From Halocatena salina (GTDB lineage Archaea; Halobacteriota; Halobacteria; Halobacteriales; Haloarculaceae): a DNA stretch of 64,000 bases. The stretch lies in NCBI RefSeq assembly GCF_023115355.1, contig NZ_CP096020.1, positions 62,001 to 126,000 of the forward strand. Reading direction: 5' to 3'. Numbering within the stretch: position 1 is the first letter of the stretch; each line of letters starts with the position of its first letter. Both the position numbers and the translations under genes were made by a program. The notes beneath the pieces were generated by a model, which did no database searches, was not told where the DNA came from, and was given only the letters and a program-made list of their open reading frames with translations. Shown here piece by piece: positions 53,737-63,019 of this stretch.

Positions 53737-54590
53737 GGGTTTCAAACGTCCTTTCGTTCGATCTCGAACATTGGTATTCGGCCACGCTGCTCCGGGATTC
53801 TGTGACCGGTCCAGTCGCACACATCGAGAAATCGGTGGATATCGTTCTCGATCTCCTCGCCGAGCACGGCGTGACGGCGACGTTCTTCGTCGTCGGTGAA
53901 GTCGCACGCCGGTATCCGGAGCTCATCGACCGAATCGCCGGTGCCGGTCACGAGATCGGTTCGCACGGTGACACGCATCGACCGCTGTTCGATCTTTCTC
54001 CGAAACAGTTCGCTGTGGAACTCGACCGCAGCACTCAAGCGATCCGCGACGCCATCGGAGCGAGACCGGTGGGCTTTCGCGCCCCGAATTTCTCCGTGAC
54101 GCCCAAGACACGGTGGGCGATCGAGGTGCTCGAAGACGCCGGATATCGGTACGATTCGAGTGTGTTTCCGGTTCGAACGCCGATGTACGGCGTCTCCGGT
54201 GCGCCCATCCGACCGTACACCCTCGATCCGAACGCTCCTTTCGAGGAACGGAACGGGAACGGAACACTCACCGAACTGCCACTCGCCGTGTTCCATCCGC
54301 GACTCAAACTGCCGGTGGCTGGTGGATTTTACGCTCGTCTGCTCCCAACGTGGCTGTTGAAACGAGGGATACGCACGCTCAACGCGCGCGGACTTCCAGC
54401 AACGATATACTTTCATCCCTGGGAGTTCAACCCAGCTGTGAAGACCTCAACCGTTCCAGCACACGAACGGTGTATCAGCTTCTACGGTATCGACCGGTTG
54501 CAAACGAAACTCGACGCCTTGCTCGATGCGTTCGCGTTTACGACGGCTGAGACCGTCGTCCGTACGTCTACCGATGGCGGTGAACCATGA
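53733..54590 (+). CDS. Polysaccharide deacetylase of the XrtA/exopolysaccharide type
   Basis: A 285-residue NodB-like enzyme. It begins VSNVLSFDLEHWY, where the first conserved Asp appears in place of the usual DDGP, and continues TATFFVVGEVARRYPELIDRI, GSHGDTHRPLFD (His-x3-His) and VGFRAPNFSV. The C-terminal extension IYFHPWEFNPAV followed by FYGIDRLQTKLDALLDAF matches DUF3473, the tail specific to deacetylases of bacterial XrtA/PEP-CTERM exopolysaccharide loci. The ATG at 53733 overlaps the GT2 stop. It probably removes acetyl groups from a secreted glycan. Confidence 0.88.
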   Translation: MRVSNVLSFDLEHWYSATLLRDSVTGPVAHIEKSVDIVLDLLAEHGVTATFFVVGEVARRYPELIDRIAGAGHEIGSHGDTHRPLFDLSPKQFAVELDRSTQAIRDAIGARPVGFRAPNFSVTPKTRWAIEVLEDAGYRYDSSVFPVRTPMYGVSGAPIRPYTLDPNAPFEERNGNGTLTELPLAVFHPRLKLPVAGGFYARLLPTWLLKRGIRTLNARGLPATIYFHPWEFNPAVKTSTVPAHERCISFYGIDRLQTKLDALLDAFAFTTAETVVRTSTDGGEP

Positions 54591-55618
54591 CCGAGACGAA
54601 TGCCCTTACGGTACGGTCGGTTCGTCCCCATCGAACTCCCGAGTGGCGAGCCTTCGTCGAGGCACACCCCGAGGCAACGGTGTTTCACACCGCAGAATGG
54701 TTACACACCGTCGAAACGGTGTTCAGATACGATCCTCGACACGTTCTACTCACCGATAGCGGAACGGTTCGTGCACTCATGCCCGGATTCGTCGTGTTCG
54801 AGGGCGTCGGACGAAGCGTACTCAACCCCTTCTGTGAGTACGGCTTTCCGCTGATCGAGACGGAAACGACGGACACAGCAGTGCTATCGGCACTCCAAAA
54901 CACCGGCGACACACGCGTCGTCAAAGACGCCGGTTGGAGCGGTGTCGCCGGGTACAACACGGTTGGCTACGGTGGCGTCCCGACCGGCTCGTCGATCCGT
55001 CTGTCGGTCGATCGATCGTTTGCGGTGCTCTGGGAGACGGTCTTTGATAAGGACGTTCGCCGGTGTGTCCGGACTGCACGCGATCAGGGTGTTAGCGTGA
55101 CTGACGGCACTGTCGAGGAGTTTTATCCGCTGTATCTCGAAACGATGCGCCGGCTAGGAAGCCCGCAGTTTCCCGAGCGGTTTTTCGCGTCGCTTGTAGA
55201 CGCCTTCGAAGAGGCAGCTACCATCCTACTCGCACGACGCGACGGCGAACCGATCGCAGGCGTGTTCCTGTTCGAGTGGGAAGATACGACGACCGTCTGG
55301 ACGCCCGCTTCGAGGCGAACCCACTGGGACTACCGACCGAACCATCTGCTTTACCTCGAAGCGATCGAACGGGCTTGTCGGGCCGAGCGGTCGATCGTTG
55401 ACTTCGGGCGGTCGCGTCGTGGCTCTAGCGTTCACGAGTTCAAAGCCCAGTTCGGCGGCGTCGACTATCCGCTCATGAGCTTCGTAACGCCGCCACATCG
55501 GGCTCACCGCGCTTCGCTTGAGGGATACAGCCGACTGTCCGCGATCACACCCTATCTCGCACCGGTTATCACCAATCCCGCCGTGGGACCACGGTTAAAA
55601 CGATTGATCCATGAATAA
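54587..55618 (+). CDS. FemAB-like GNAT transferase (XrtA/PEP-CTERM-associated type)
   Basis: A 343-residue double-GNAT protein. It has HPEATVFHTAEWLHTVETVF in the first half, KDVRRCVRTARDQGVSVTDG in the middle, and SPQFPERFFASLVDAF, VFLFEWEDTTTVWTPASR, DYRPNHLLYLEAIERACR and VDFGRSRRGSSVHEFKAQFG in the second half. These are hallmarks of the FemAB group linked to bacterial exosortase loci. It likely transfers an amino acid or acyl group to an exported polysaccharide. The start overlaps the deacetylase stop as ATGA, the same gene order as in bacterial EPS loci. Confidence 0.87.
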   Translation: MTETNALTVRSVRPHRTPEWRAFVEAHPEATVFHTAEWLHTVETVFRYDPRHVLLTDSGTVRALMPGFVVFEGVGRSVLNPFCEYGFPLIETETTDTAVLSALQNTGDTRVVKDAGWSGVAGYNTVGYGGVPTGSSIRLSVDRSFAVLWETVFDKDVRRCVRTARDQGVSVTDGTVEEFYPLYLETMRRLGSPQFPERFFASLVDAFEEAATILLARRDGEPIAGVFLFEWEDTTTVWTPASRRTHWDYRPNHLLYLEAIERACRAERSIVDFGRSRRGSSVHEFKAQFGGVDYPLMSFVTPPHRAHRASLEGYSRLSAITPYLAPVITNPAVGPRLKRLIHE

Positions 55619-56279
55619 TACGATGTTCATCGGACTCGTCTCGGTTCTCGCTCTCACCGGGACGACTGTCTACTGGTGGCGACGAGAGCGTCTGGTCAAA
55701 GAGAGTTTGACCATCAGTCGTGATTGGGAGACGAACACGAACGCCGCGCCCACCGTTGCCCATGGGGAGTTGCAAGCGGCAACAAAAGCAGCTAAACGTC
55801 TCGACGCACGCATCACGGATCTTCCAGAGCGGGTCACGACGCTCGATGAGGAACGTCGCGATCTGCGCCGTGAGCTCGATACCGTTCGGGAGCGATGGGC
55901 TGATTCGTGGCTGTCACAAGTCGATATGACGATGGACGGCGATCCGCCCGTTCGAGTGATCACGTTCGATTCTTGGGAACTCGACGACGTGCGAGCGTTC
56001 GCAAAACGCGCCATGAGAGAGGACGCGATCACCATCGTGGTTGCCGGTGGTGACGGTTCGTTCGCCGTCGCGGTTGGTGAGCCGTTGGCCGGCGAGTTCA
56101 GTGCGACCGGGATAGCCAGCGACATCACCGGGCACGCCGGTGGAGGTGCGGGTGGCACCGATCGATTGGCCATCGGCGGCGGAGCAACCGGTGCGCTCGA
56201 TACCGCCTGTCGAACCGTCAAAAGCTCCCTCGTACAGTCGACTACGATATCCCCCGGTCCCGAAAACGATGTGTCGTGA
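55611..56279 (+). CDS. Membrane-anchored coiled-coil protein with DHHA1-like C-terminal domain
   Basis: A 222-residue protein. A short hydrophobic N-terminus (MFIGLVSVLALTGTTVYWW) is followed by a coiled coil (about 60-105, LDARITDLPERVTTLDEE). The C-terminal domain (about 112-222) reads VRVITFDSWELDDVRAFA, ITIVVAGGDGSFAVAVGEPL and GHAGGGAGGTDRLAIGGGA, which resembles the DHHA1/C-Ala domain of alanyl-tRNA synthetase and phosphoesterases. There is no catalytic DHH domain. Its place inside a glycan operon, overlapping both neighbours, is unexpected. Function unknown; binding of RNA or nucleotide is a possibility from the domain family only. Confidence 0.75.
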   Translation: MNNTMFIGLVSVLALTGTTVYWWRRERLVKESLTISRDWETNTNAAPTVAHGELQAATKAAKRLDARITDLPERVTTLDEERRDLRRELDTVRERWADSWLSQVDMTMDGDPPVRVITFDSWELDDVRAFAKRAMREDAITIVVAGGDGSFAVAVGEPLAGEFSATGIASDITGHAGGGAGGTDRLAIGGGATGALDTACRTVKSSLVQSTTISPGPENDVS

Positions 56280-57162
56280 TCGACGTGGGGATCCCTCGAC
56301 CGACGACACGCCTCGAACCGGGAACTCCGGTCTCTTTTCTGTGACACACCGACTCCTGAACACGGCGTCGCAGCTCACCGACCGATACGATGCGTTATCG
56401 TTCCTCGACGAACTCTATTGGAAGATCGACACCGCGTACTGTTTGCTCCGGATTGCACTCTGTGGTGGCGTGATGTCCGTTCGGATCGGTGGAGAAACGG
56501 TCCAGTTTGGACTTTCCACGAGATCGGAGTACCGCAGAGCCACGGATCTTGGCGGCGAACGTGCCGTGATAGAGGCCCTGCTGGCGGAGCTACGCGGCTC
56601 CGAAACGGTCTGGGATATCGGTGCGTGTATCGGAACGTATACGTGTCCTGTTGCGAGTGCCCTCACCACCGGGAGCGTCGTCGGATTCGAACCCGAGCCA
56701 ACGAATCGCTCCCGTCTCCGGCGGAACCTCGAACGGAACGCGTTCACCGCCGACTGGACGGTCTCTTCGGTCGCGCTCTCGGATCACGACGGTACGTGTA
56801 CGCTCTCTTCGGAGTTCGTGGCGGCTGGAGCAGGCCATCACCATCTCTCCCTGGAATCGAACGGTTCGACCGTCGAAACGAAACGAGGCGATTCGCTGGT
56901 CAAGGATGGGGTATTTACGCCCCCCGGCGTGATTAAAATGGACGTTCAGGGGGCGGAGCTGCAGGTTTTGCGCGGGTTACAAGGGATACTCACAGAAGTC
57001 AGATCTCTCTACCTCGAAGTCCATTCGAACAAGTGCCGACGATATGGGACGACTGCCGAGGAAATCGAAGCGTTCCTCACCAGGGCAGGGTTTTCGATCA
57101 CGGTTTTTGGCCCACCGACGAACCGGCGATCAGGGGTCTATCTCGTTCATGCCCAACGATGA
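56269..57162 (+). CDS. FkbM family methyltransferase
   Basis: A 297-residue SAM-dependent methyltransferase. The SAM-binding motif is VWDIGACIGTYTCPVASAL, followed by VVGFEPEPTNRSRLRRNLE, SSVALSDHDGTCTL and IKMDVQGAELQVLRGLQ, all characteristic of FkbM enzymes that O-methylate sugars or other hydroxyl groups. The ATG at 56269 overlaps the previous stop by 11 bp, and an in-frame GTG at 56140 would add 43 residues without a reason to prefer it. It ends the five-gene operon and would methylate the glycan product. Confidence 0.88.
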   Translation: MCRDRRGDPSTDDTPRTGNSGLFSVTHRLLNTASQLTDRYDALSFLDELYWKIDTAYCLLRIALCGGVMSVRIGGETVQFGLSTRSEYRRATDLGGERAVIEALLAELRGSETVWDIGACIGTYTCPVASALTTGSVVGFEPEPTNRSRLRRNLERNAFTADWTVSSVALSDHDGTCTLSSEFVAAGAGHHHLSLESNGSTVETKRGDSLVKDGVFTPPGVIKMDVQGAELQVLRGLQGILTEVRSLYLEVHSNKCRRYGTTAEEIEAFLTRAGFSITVFGPPTNRRSGVYLVHAQR

Positions 57163-57270
57163 TGTGTCTCATTCGCTTGCTCCTGTCTATTCTTATATTA
57201 CCACATTATCACATACTCTAATGTTAACCATTTAGATAAAGATTATATTGTAATCACATCACTACATAGT

Positions 57271-58524
57271 ATGGATCAGCGAGATGAGAGTGATCGATCG
57301 ATCCTTCTCCCAGTTAACGATTCTGGGAGCAGCGTTTCGTGTGTTCGGTCGCTCAGCAAACAGGGCGTTCACACGGTTGTCGTCTCTGAACATCCGGACA
57401 GGCCGGTGTTTGCGTCGCGGTACTGTGATGAGATGCTCACTGTTCCCTCGCCCTACGACGATCTGATCGCGTACAAGGATGCCCTACTATCGGCTGCAAA
57501 ACGGCCGGACGTGCACACGATCATTCCACACCGAGAGATGGACAGCTACGTTCTTTCGAAGTACCAGTCCGAGTTCGAAGAACACGTCGTTCCGCTGTGG
57601 CCCTCCTTCGAGAACGTCCAAACGGTGCACGATGGGCTTCGAATGGCTGACGCCGCCCGAGAAGCGGGGATCGAAGTTCCTGAAACGTGGTCGTTCGAGG
57701 ACGTGGCGGACTGGGATCGTGAGCTGATCATCAAACCCCGGTATTCGATTCTCACCAGCGACTACGTGAGCTCGCTGTCTCCGCATGACTGTGAGGGAAA
57801 AATGGAGCCGATATACGTCCCGCCTGGTACCGAGCCGGATTTGAAGACGATCCAAGCGACGATGCACAAAAGTGACTGTCAGGCACCGGATCACATCCCG
57901 ATCGTTCAGGAACTCGTTCGAGACACGCGCACCGAATACGGCTTTCGCGGACTGTGTGAGGACGGCACATCGGTGTTGACCTGTCAAAAATGTCAGATTA
58001 GAGGAACGTCGTACGCCGGTGGTGCAAGCGCGTTTCGAAAGACGATGCACGATTCCCGTTTGGAAGAGCTCGGACGGAGGTTACTCGAACACCTCGGGTG
58101 GGACGGTCTCGCCTCGGTGCAGTTTCTTCAGGATCCCGACTCAGGGGAGTATAAATTCACCGAGATCAACCCCCGTGTGTGGGCATCGATCGAGATGGAC
58201 GTGCTCGCAGGTGCCGACTTTCCGTACGCTCACTGGTTGGTAGCGACGGACAACGCGGATCGCATCGAACCGGAATACGAATTGGGCACCGGCAATCACC
58301 TTCTCATCGGTGAACTGCAGTATCTCTGGAGCGTTCTCCGAGACGAGTACCCTCTTATCGAACGGCCGCGATTCCGTAGCGCGTTGTGGGCGGTGCTTTC
58401 CTCGTGCTACGATCAGCCCCATTTCGATTTCGTTCATCTGGACGATCCTGGTCCCTTCGTTCGTGGCGTCCTCAATCAACTGTCGATCGGTGGTCGTCCG
58501 ACAGGAGAAACCGCCGGAGAGTGA
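57271..58524 (+). CDS. ATP-grasp family ligase
   Basis: A 417-residue enzyme of the carbamoyl-phosphate-synthase-like ATP-grasp group. The N-terminal domain contains VNDSGSSVSCVRSLSKQGVH and TIIPHREMDSYVLSKYQSE, and the ATP-grasp domain shows WDRELIIKPRYS, HIPIVQELVRDTRTEYGF and the metal-binding FTEINPRVWASIEMDVLAG. Such enzymes join a carboxylate to an amine, thiol or other acceptor using ATP. Similar genes occur in surface polysaccharide loci, where they may add amino acids to sugars. The start is a plain ATG with TTTAGATAAA about 35 nt upstream. It follows the FkbM operon by 108 bp. Confidence 0.83.
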   Translation: MDQRDESDRSILLPVNDSGSSVSCVRSLSKQGVHTVVVSEHPDRPVFASRYCDEMLTVPSPYDDLIAYKDALLSAAKRPDVHTIIPHREMDSYVLSKYQSEFEEHVVPLWPSFENVQTVHDGLRMADAAREAGIEVPETWSFEDVADWDRELIIKPRYSILTSDYVSSLSPHDCEGKMEPIYVPPGTEPDLKTIQATMHKSDCQAPDHIPIVQELVRDTRTEYGFRGLCEDGTSVLTCQKCQIRGTSYAGGASAFRKTMHDSRLEELGRRLLEHLGWDGLASVQFLQDPDSGEYKFTEINPRVWASIEMDVLAGADFPYAHWLVATDNADRIEPEYELGTGNHLLIGELQYLWSVLRDEYPLIERPRFRSALWAVLSSCYDQPHFDFVHLDDPGPFVRGVLNQLSIGGRPTGETAGE

Positions 58525-58557
58525 TCGTCTGCTTTGCCGTCGCCGATATCACGCGTT

Positions 58558-59997
58558 TCACGTTTCCATCCTCAACAGTAGGGTTCGGAACATGTCAGCT
58601 GTCGCAACCCGGATCCGTTCGACCAATATGAGCACCGATGCGGCGTAAATCGCTGCTCCAACCCCGATGAATACGATAGTTTCGAACGGTGGAAGCGACG
58701 ACGAGACGGGAACGAGCAACCACAGACAAAATCCCATGATCAGCGCGGAGAGTATCTCCAAGAGGATCTCCTGTATTGGTATCGAAAACGTAAGTAGCGA
58801 ACGGATGTAGTAATACGATAATCCTGTTTTGAGTACCATCGCCCCGGTCGTAGCGAGTGCGGCACCGAGCCACCCGATGGTCGCAACGGCGAGGACATTG
58901 AAAACGAGGTTGAAGAGGATGAACACGACGTTCGTTCGGAACATCAGATCCGGGCGGTCGAGCGCGTTGATCACTTTCCCGAAGACCACTTCGTAGCTGT
59001 GGAACACCCGCGAGAGGATCAAGACCACGACGACCGTAGCTCCGATCCGATACTCCTCACCGAAGATGGCTAATAGTGGCTCGGCAAAGATCATCCCACC
59101 GACCATCCCCGGAATTGCAAGGATTCCGGTGTAGACGAGTGAGCGTTCGAGTAGGTCCGTTATCCGCTCGGCCTCATCGTGGACGGAAAGTTCGCTGATA
59201 TTGGCGAACAGTGTCGAACTGATCGCCGAAGCGAGCAAAAAGAGCACACCGGTTATCTGCCAGCCGAGTTCGTAAACCCCGATGAACGAGGGCACGACGA
59301 AGATTCCGAGAACGAGGGTATCCGTCCAGATCCATGATTGGGTAGTTACTGCTCCAACCCAGCTGTATTTGGCAAACTCGAACAGGCTCCGAAAATGCTG
59401 TATCGTGGGCCGCTTCAACCGGAGCGTGAGCAAGATCATTCCAACCCCACTAGCAACCAACTGTCCGACCACGTAGCCTACGAGGACACCGAACAATCCG
59501 TAGCCAAGCGATACGAGAAAGATCCACGAAGCTAGCTGTCCGGTTGCGTATATGAACTGGAGCAAGCCCGCTTGTGCGACTTTCTTCTCACCGATCAACC
59601 CGGATTCGATCGTTTTCCGGACGAGAAAGGCGAACGATCCTGCGAATAGGAACGGCACCACCAACTCGCTTCCGATGTAGGTGGCGATCTGCTGGTGGTA
59701 GATTGCGACACTGATACCGACGGGAGCGAACAAGCCCAGACGAACAACCAACGTGGCGGTGAAATATTCGTCTCGTTCGGTGCCTTCGCTGATCCGTTTT
59801 TGCGCTGCTTCGGTGATCCCGACGTTGGTCAGAAGATCGAGTGCTCGAATAACAGCGATGAATAACGAGTAGATGCCGAGTACTACCGGGGTTGTCGCCA
59901 CCGCGAGATAGAAGATGCCCAAAAAGACCGCTACCGACAGACCGACCCTCGTTACAAACGTTCCGAGCGACGATCGTAGTATCTTCGTATAATTCAT
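58558..59997 (-). CDS. Polysaccharide flippase (Wzx/MATE-like polysaccharide biosynthesis protein)
   Basis: A 479-residue membrane protein with about 14 hydrophobic segments. The N-terminus (TKILRSSLGTFVTRVGLSVAVF) and the first charged loop (IRALDLLTNVGITEAAQKR) match the O-antigen flippase/MATE-like Wzx family that carries lipid-linked glycans across the membrane. The middle part has the usual long loop with FANISELSVHDEAERI. It is transcribed toward the ATP-grasp gene, and lies next to the GT4 gene on the same strand. It is the likely exporter for the glycan made by the cluster. Confidence 0.88.
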   Translation of the reverse strand: MNYTKILRSSLGTFVTRVGLSVAVFLGIFYLAVATTPVVLGIYSLFIAVIRALDLLTNVGITEAAQKRISEGTERDEYFTATLVVRLGLFAPVGISVAIYHQQIATYIGSELVVPFLFAGSFAFLVRKTIESGLIGEKKVAQAGLLQFIYATGQLASWIFLVSLGYGLFGVLVGYVVGQLVASGVGMILLTLRLKRPTIQHFRSLFEFAKYSWVGAVTTQSWIWTDTLVLGIFVVPSFIGVYELGWQITGVLFLLASAISSTLFANISELSVHDEAERITDLLERSLVYTGILAIPGMVGGMIFAEPLLAIFGEEYRIGATVVVVLILSRVFHSYEVVFGKVINALDRPDLMFRTNVVFILFNLVFNVLAVATIGWLGAALATTGAMVLKTGLSYYYIRSLLTFSIPIQEILLEILSALIMGFCLWLLVPVSSSLPPFETIVFIGVGAAIYAASVLILVERIRVATADMFRTLLLRMET

Positions 59998-60290
59998 GGG
60001 ATCTGTCGTTCGCGTACAGTTCTTCCTGACTGGCTACACTGACGCGGCGTGATCGACATCTCCGGGCTCATCACGGGATACGCATCGACAGCACGTTTTT
60101 ATTTACTATATTTGCTTTATCTAGATATAATACTATCTTCATTATCGTCGTACTGCACACGGATTGCGCATAAATATAAGCTTGTTAGGTCGTTTGACGG
60201 GTCCGTTCTCACCGTTCAATCCGGGTCGATCGGGGAATGAGAAGCGTTTAACGACGAGTTATACGATGCAATCGGTCGTTAGAGCGGTGT

Positions 60291-61457
60291 TCACCGTGTG
60301 GACTGTTCGATTATGTGCTCGTACATCTCGATGTGGCGCTCGGCAATGTTTTCCCAAGACAGTCGTTGGGCTTGCTGTGCACTATTGGTAGCCATCTCCG
60401 TCCGTCGTTCGTCGTCTTCAAGGAGTTCGGTGATAGCGTCTGCGAGCGCCACTGGATCTTCGGGTGGAACCACTAGCCCGGAATCGGATCCGCCAACCTG
60501 TCTGGGAAAGTCACCGATCGCAGTGGTTACCACGGGTTTTCCGAAGGCGTAAGCTGTCGACAGGGCCCCGCTGTGTCCTTTCGTGCCCTCAGCATGCGCC
60601 TCTCGATACGGTAACACGACAAGCGCAGCCCGCGAAAAGAATTCACCCACAGCTTCGTTCGGGATGAAGTAGTTGTGGATCTCGAAACAGTCCTCTTCGT
60701 CCTCGATGATCCGTTTCGTTTCCGAAGAGAAACGACCGTCTCCAGCAATGACGAGCGTCACATCGGGAATATCACGTTTCACTATCCTGATCGCCTCCGC
60801 CAACACGTCGAGACCTTTTCCTGGAAAGACGTTTCCGAAAAAGAGCAGCGTAGTCGGGCTTTCAGGGTGTCGCTGATAGTCGTGCTCCGTAAAGAACTCG
60901 TAGACACCGTGGGGAATGACCTCGATGTCGAGTCGATCAAGTCGACGGGCGAACGCCGTCCGTTGCTGGTCGCTGTGGACGATGATCTGATTGAGATCAG
61001 CGTCCGGAATCGCTGTGTTGAGGAGTTCTTCGGCTGTTCCAAGCGGGTTCGACAGCGAAGTCACCGGTGGCGGGACTTCGTGGTACGTCACCACGAACGG
61101 ATAGTGCGTGTCCAATCGGTACATTTTCGTGAAGAATTTCACCTGTGGAAAGAAATCCGTAGGGTCGTGGATGATATCCGGATCGTACTCATGGATCCGT
61201 TTTAGATTTCGATAAGACGATAGTCCTTGTAGATTGTTCGTAATTTCAAAATCGAATGAATACATATCGGGGATAGATATGCTCATACTTCTGAATATAT
61301 CGACGGTTTCGACGTCGTCCGAAAAGACACTATCTGCGGTCGTCTCTGCTGGTTTGAACACTGTGACATCGGCGTGATGGGCGACAGCGTTGGCGAGTTC
61401 CGCAGCGTAGTGTGGAAGTCCACCCTTGTTCTGGGAGAGCACGTACGCGATCTTCAT
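60291..61457 (-). CDS. GT4 family glycosyltransferase
   Basis: A 388-residue GT-B enzyme. The N-terminal half begins KIAYVLSQNKGGLPHYAAEL and continues HYPFVVTYHEVPPP and IIVHSDQQRTAF; the C-terminal half shows LLFFGNVFPGKGLDVLAEAI, VTLVIAGDGRFSSET and SGALSTAYAFGKPVVTT, the nucleotide-sugar binding region of GT4 enzymes. A upstream in-frame start at 61472 adds five residues. It lies 293 bp from the start of the flippase gene on the same strand, and would extend the lipid-linked glycan before flipping. Confidence 0.9.
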   Translation of the reverse strand: MKIAYVLSQNKGGLPHYAAELANAVAHHADVTVFKPAETTADSVFSDDVETVDIFRSMSISIPDMYSFDFEITNNLQGLSSYRNLKRIHEYDPDIIHDPTDFFPQVKFFTKMYRLDTHYPFVVTYHEVPPPVTSLSNPLGTAEELLNTAIPDADLNQIIVHSDQQRTAFARRLDRLDIEVIPHGVYEFFTEHDYQRHPESPTTLLFFGNVFPGKGLDVLAEAIRIVKRDIPDVTLVIAGDGRFSSETKRIIEDEEDCFEIHNYFIPNEAVGEFFSRAALVVLPYREAHAEGTKGHSGALSTAYAFGKPVVTTAIGDFPRQVGGSDSGLVVPPEDPVALADAITELLEDDERRTEMATNSAQQAQRLSWENIAERHIEMYEHIIEQSTR

Positions 61458-61652
61458 AGCCGAACGATCCATCCAAGTGACTTATATATTGTAGTTAGTT
61501 AATGTTCATATGATATTCAAGCGTGAGTTGTTCGTCCGTTTGATGGAGCTAACCACTCGTTGAGATACGTACTACGGGTGCATATCTATGTGTGTTGCCA
61601 CTATAGCAGTGGTAATGATGAGCCGATTCGTGAGATAAGTGAAAATTGGCAT

Positions 61653-61832
61653 ATGGACAATGAAATGATCAGGTACACTGAGTTATTAGAAGTCGCCCAC
61701 TCAGTCTTCTTCGTCTTTCCAGGGATAAAGCCCAAGGCAGTAAAGCGAAACGTACTGATAGTGTTGTTTTACCTCCTACTGCTTGGTATCGGCTTGTCGC
61801 TATACACCTATAAGACGTATTTTTGGTTGTAA
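61653..61832 (+). CDS. Possible small single-helix membrane protein
   Basis: A 59-residue frame from an ATG at 61653 that ends with a strongly hydrophobic segment (VLIVLFYLLLLGIGLSLY) and a short basic patch before it (KPKAVKRN). A TTG at 61560 would extend it, but the extra part is not protein-like. It ends 30 bp before the convergent DUF7344-like gene. No family recognised; it could be a chance frame. Confidence 0.42.
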   Translation: MDNEMIRYTELLEVAHSVFFVFPGIKPKAVKRNVLIVLFYLLLLGIGLSLYTYKTYFWL

Positions 61833-61862
61833 GTCACGATCGACAGCTGGTTGTGGTGAGCG

Positions 61863-62432
61863 CTAGTCATCATCTCGGAAGTGGAGCACATCGAGATAAA
61901 TCGACTCGTGACTCACTCGTTGATACAGCGCAGAGAGGGCGAACAGGGCAAAAAACAGTATCGACCATCCTGTCACTGAGAGCGCAGCGAACACCGGGAG
62001 TCCTACGCTTGAGAGCGTGATCACTACCAGTGTCACACATCCTACTGCCAGATAGTAAGTTGCCCAGGTAACGTCATCAGCTGAAACCACCTCCATATAG
62101 AGGGTGACTTGATGGAACCCTTCGGCTTGTGCGACAATCTTCCGGTCGACGTGATACTCGACAATTCCGAGTTCATCGAGTTTTGGCAGATGAGTCTGGT
62201 GTAAGGAGTTATAGACGCTTTCTCTGATGTTTCGAGGCGGTGGTGTCTCGCCCGTTTCCACTGCTGCCACTTGTTCGGACAACTCCCGTAGCGGTATCGG
62301 TTTCCGTGTCTGCTGAAGTTGTTCTAGCACCCATGTCCGTCGTTTGTTCCGCAGTACGTCGTGAATCTCGTACTTCGTGAGCTGCGGCGTCCTCTGAACG
62401 CTAGCCATCGATGCTCGTTCGTCGACTTTCAT
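61863..62432 (-). CDS. DUF7344-like winged-helix protein with C-terminal membrane helices
   Basis: A 189-residue protein. The first 110 residues form a winged-helix domain (TKYEIHDVLRNKRRTWVLEQL, NIRESVYNSLHQTHLPKLDELGIVEY) of the DUF7344 type found throughout haloarchaea. Two hydrophobic segments follow (about residues 123-170), so it is a membrane-tethered putative regulator. It lies downstream of the glycan gene cluster and might sense the envelope state. A start at residue 9 (MASVQRT) is possible. Confidence 0.8.
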   Translation of the reverse strand: MKVDERASMASVQRTPQLTKYEIHDVLRNKRRTWVLEQLQQTRKPIPLRELSEQVAAVETGETPPPRNIRESVYNSLHQTHLPKLDELGIVEYHVDRKIVAQAEGFHQVTLYMEVVSADDVTWATYYLAVGCVTLVVITLSSVGLPVFAALSVTGWSILFFALFALSALYQRVSHESIYLDVLHFRDDD

Positions 62433-63019
62433 CTGTAGAGTAATGATTAGTATCGTCGTCCGTACTGCGCTCTCCGATCCGAGCGTTCATATTGTTTGCT
62501 CCGTGATGGCACGATGGATGTCGATTGTACCGTTTCTGTACAGCTAGTGAAGATCGTTGTGTGTATCCACCTCCCCAAAAGATCGATGCCCTCCGTCGTT
62601 AGTGCGATCGACCTCATACTATACGGAGCGCGTCGATGGTACCGATTACGTCCCATGATATACATCTTTGATTGTATATCTGTATAATAAGCTTTCTGCC
62701 CATTATTCAGAATATTTATGATTATGGAAAACAGCTTTAACGGTGTAATTTTTAATTTTGTAGGATATTCAGAGATAGAAAATAGATAAAATATTAACTA
62801 TCATGTATTGGATATAAAACATTACGTATTTACATATTTATTATAACGTGGACAACACTGTTCTCCCGATCAGCTCCGACCTGAATCGACTGTACGAGGG
62901 CTGATGCATAGCAGACCGGCTTCAGCGATCGAAGCGGTGCTCTCCTGTTTCCGCCATTAGGGACGCGAATATGCGTTCGATCTCACGTATCGAATTGTTG
63001 CTCATCGCTCAGGCCTCCG
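62433..63019. other. AT-rich intergenic region
   Basis: 587 bp with no supportable gene, very AT-rich between about 62690 and 62850. It should contain the promoter of the DUF7344-like gene at its left end and the terminator region of the sulfatase gene at its right end. Confidence 0.5.
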
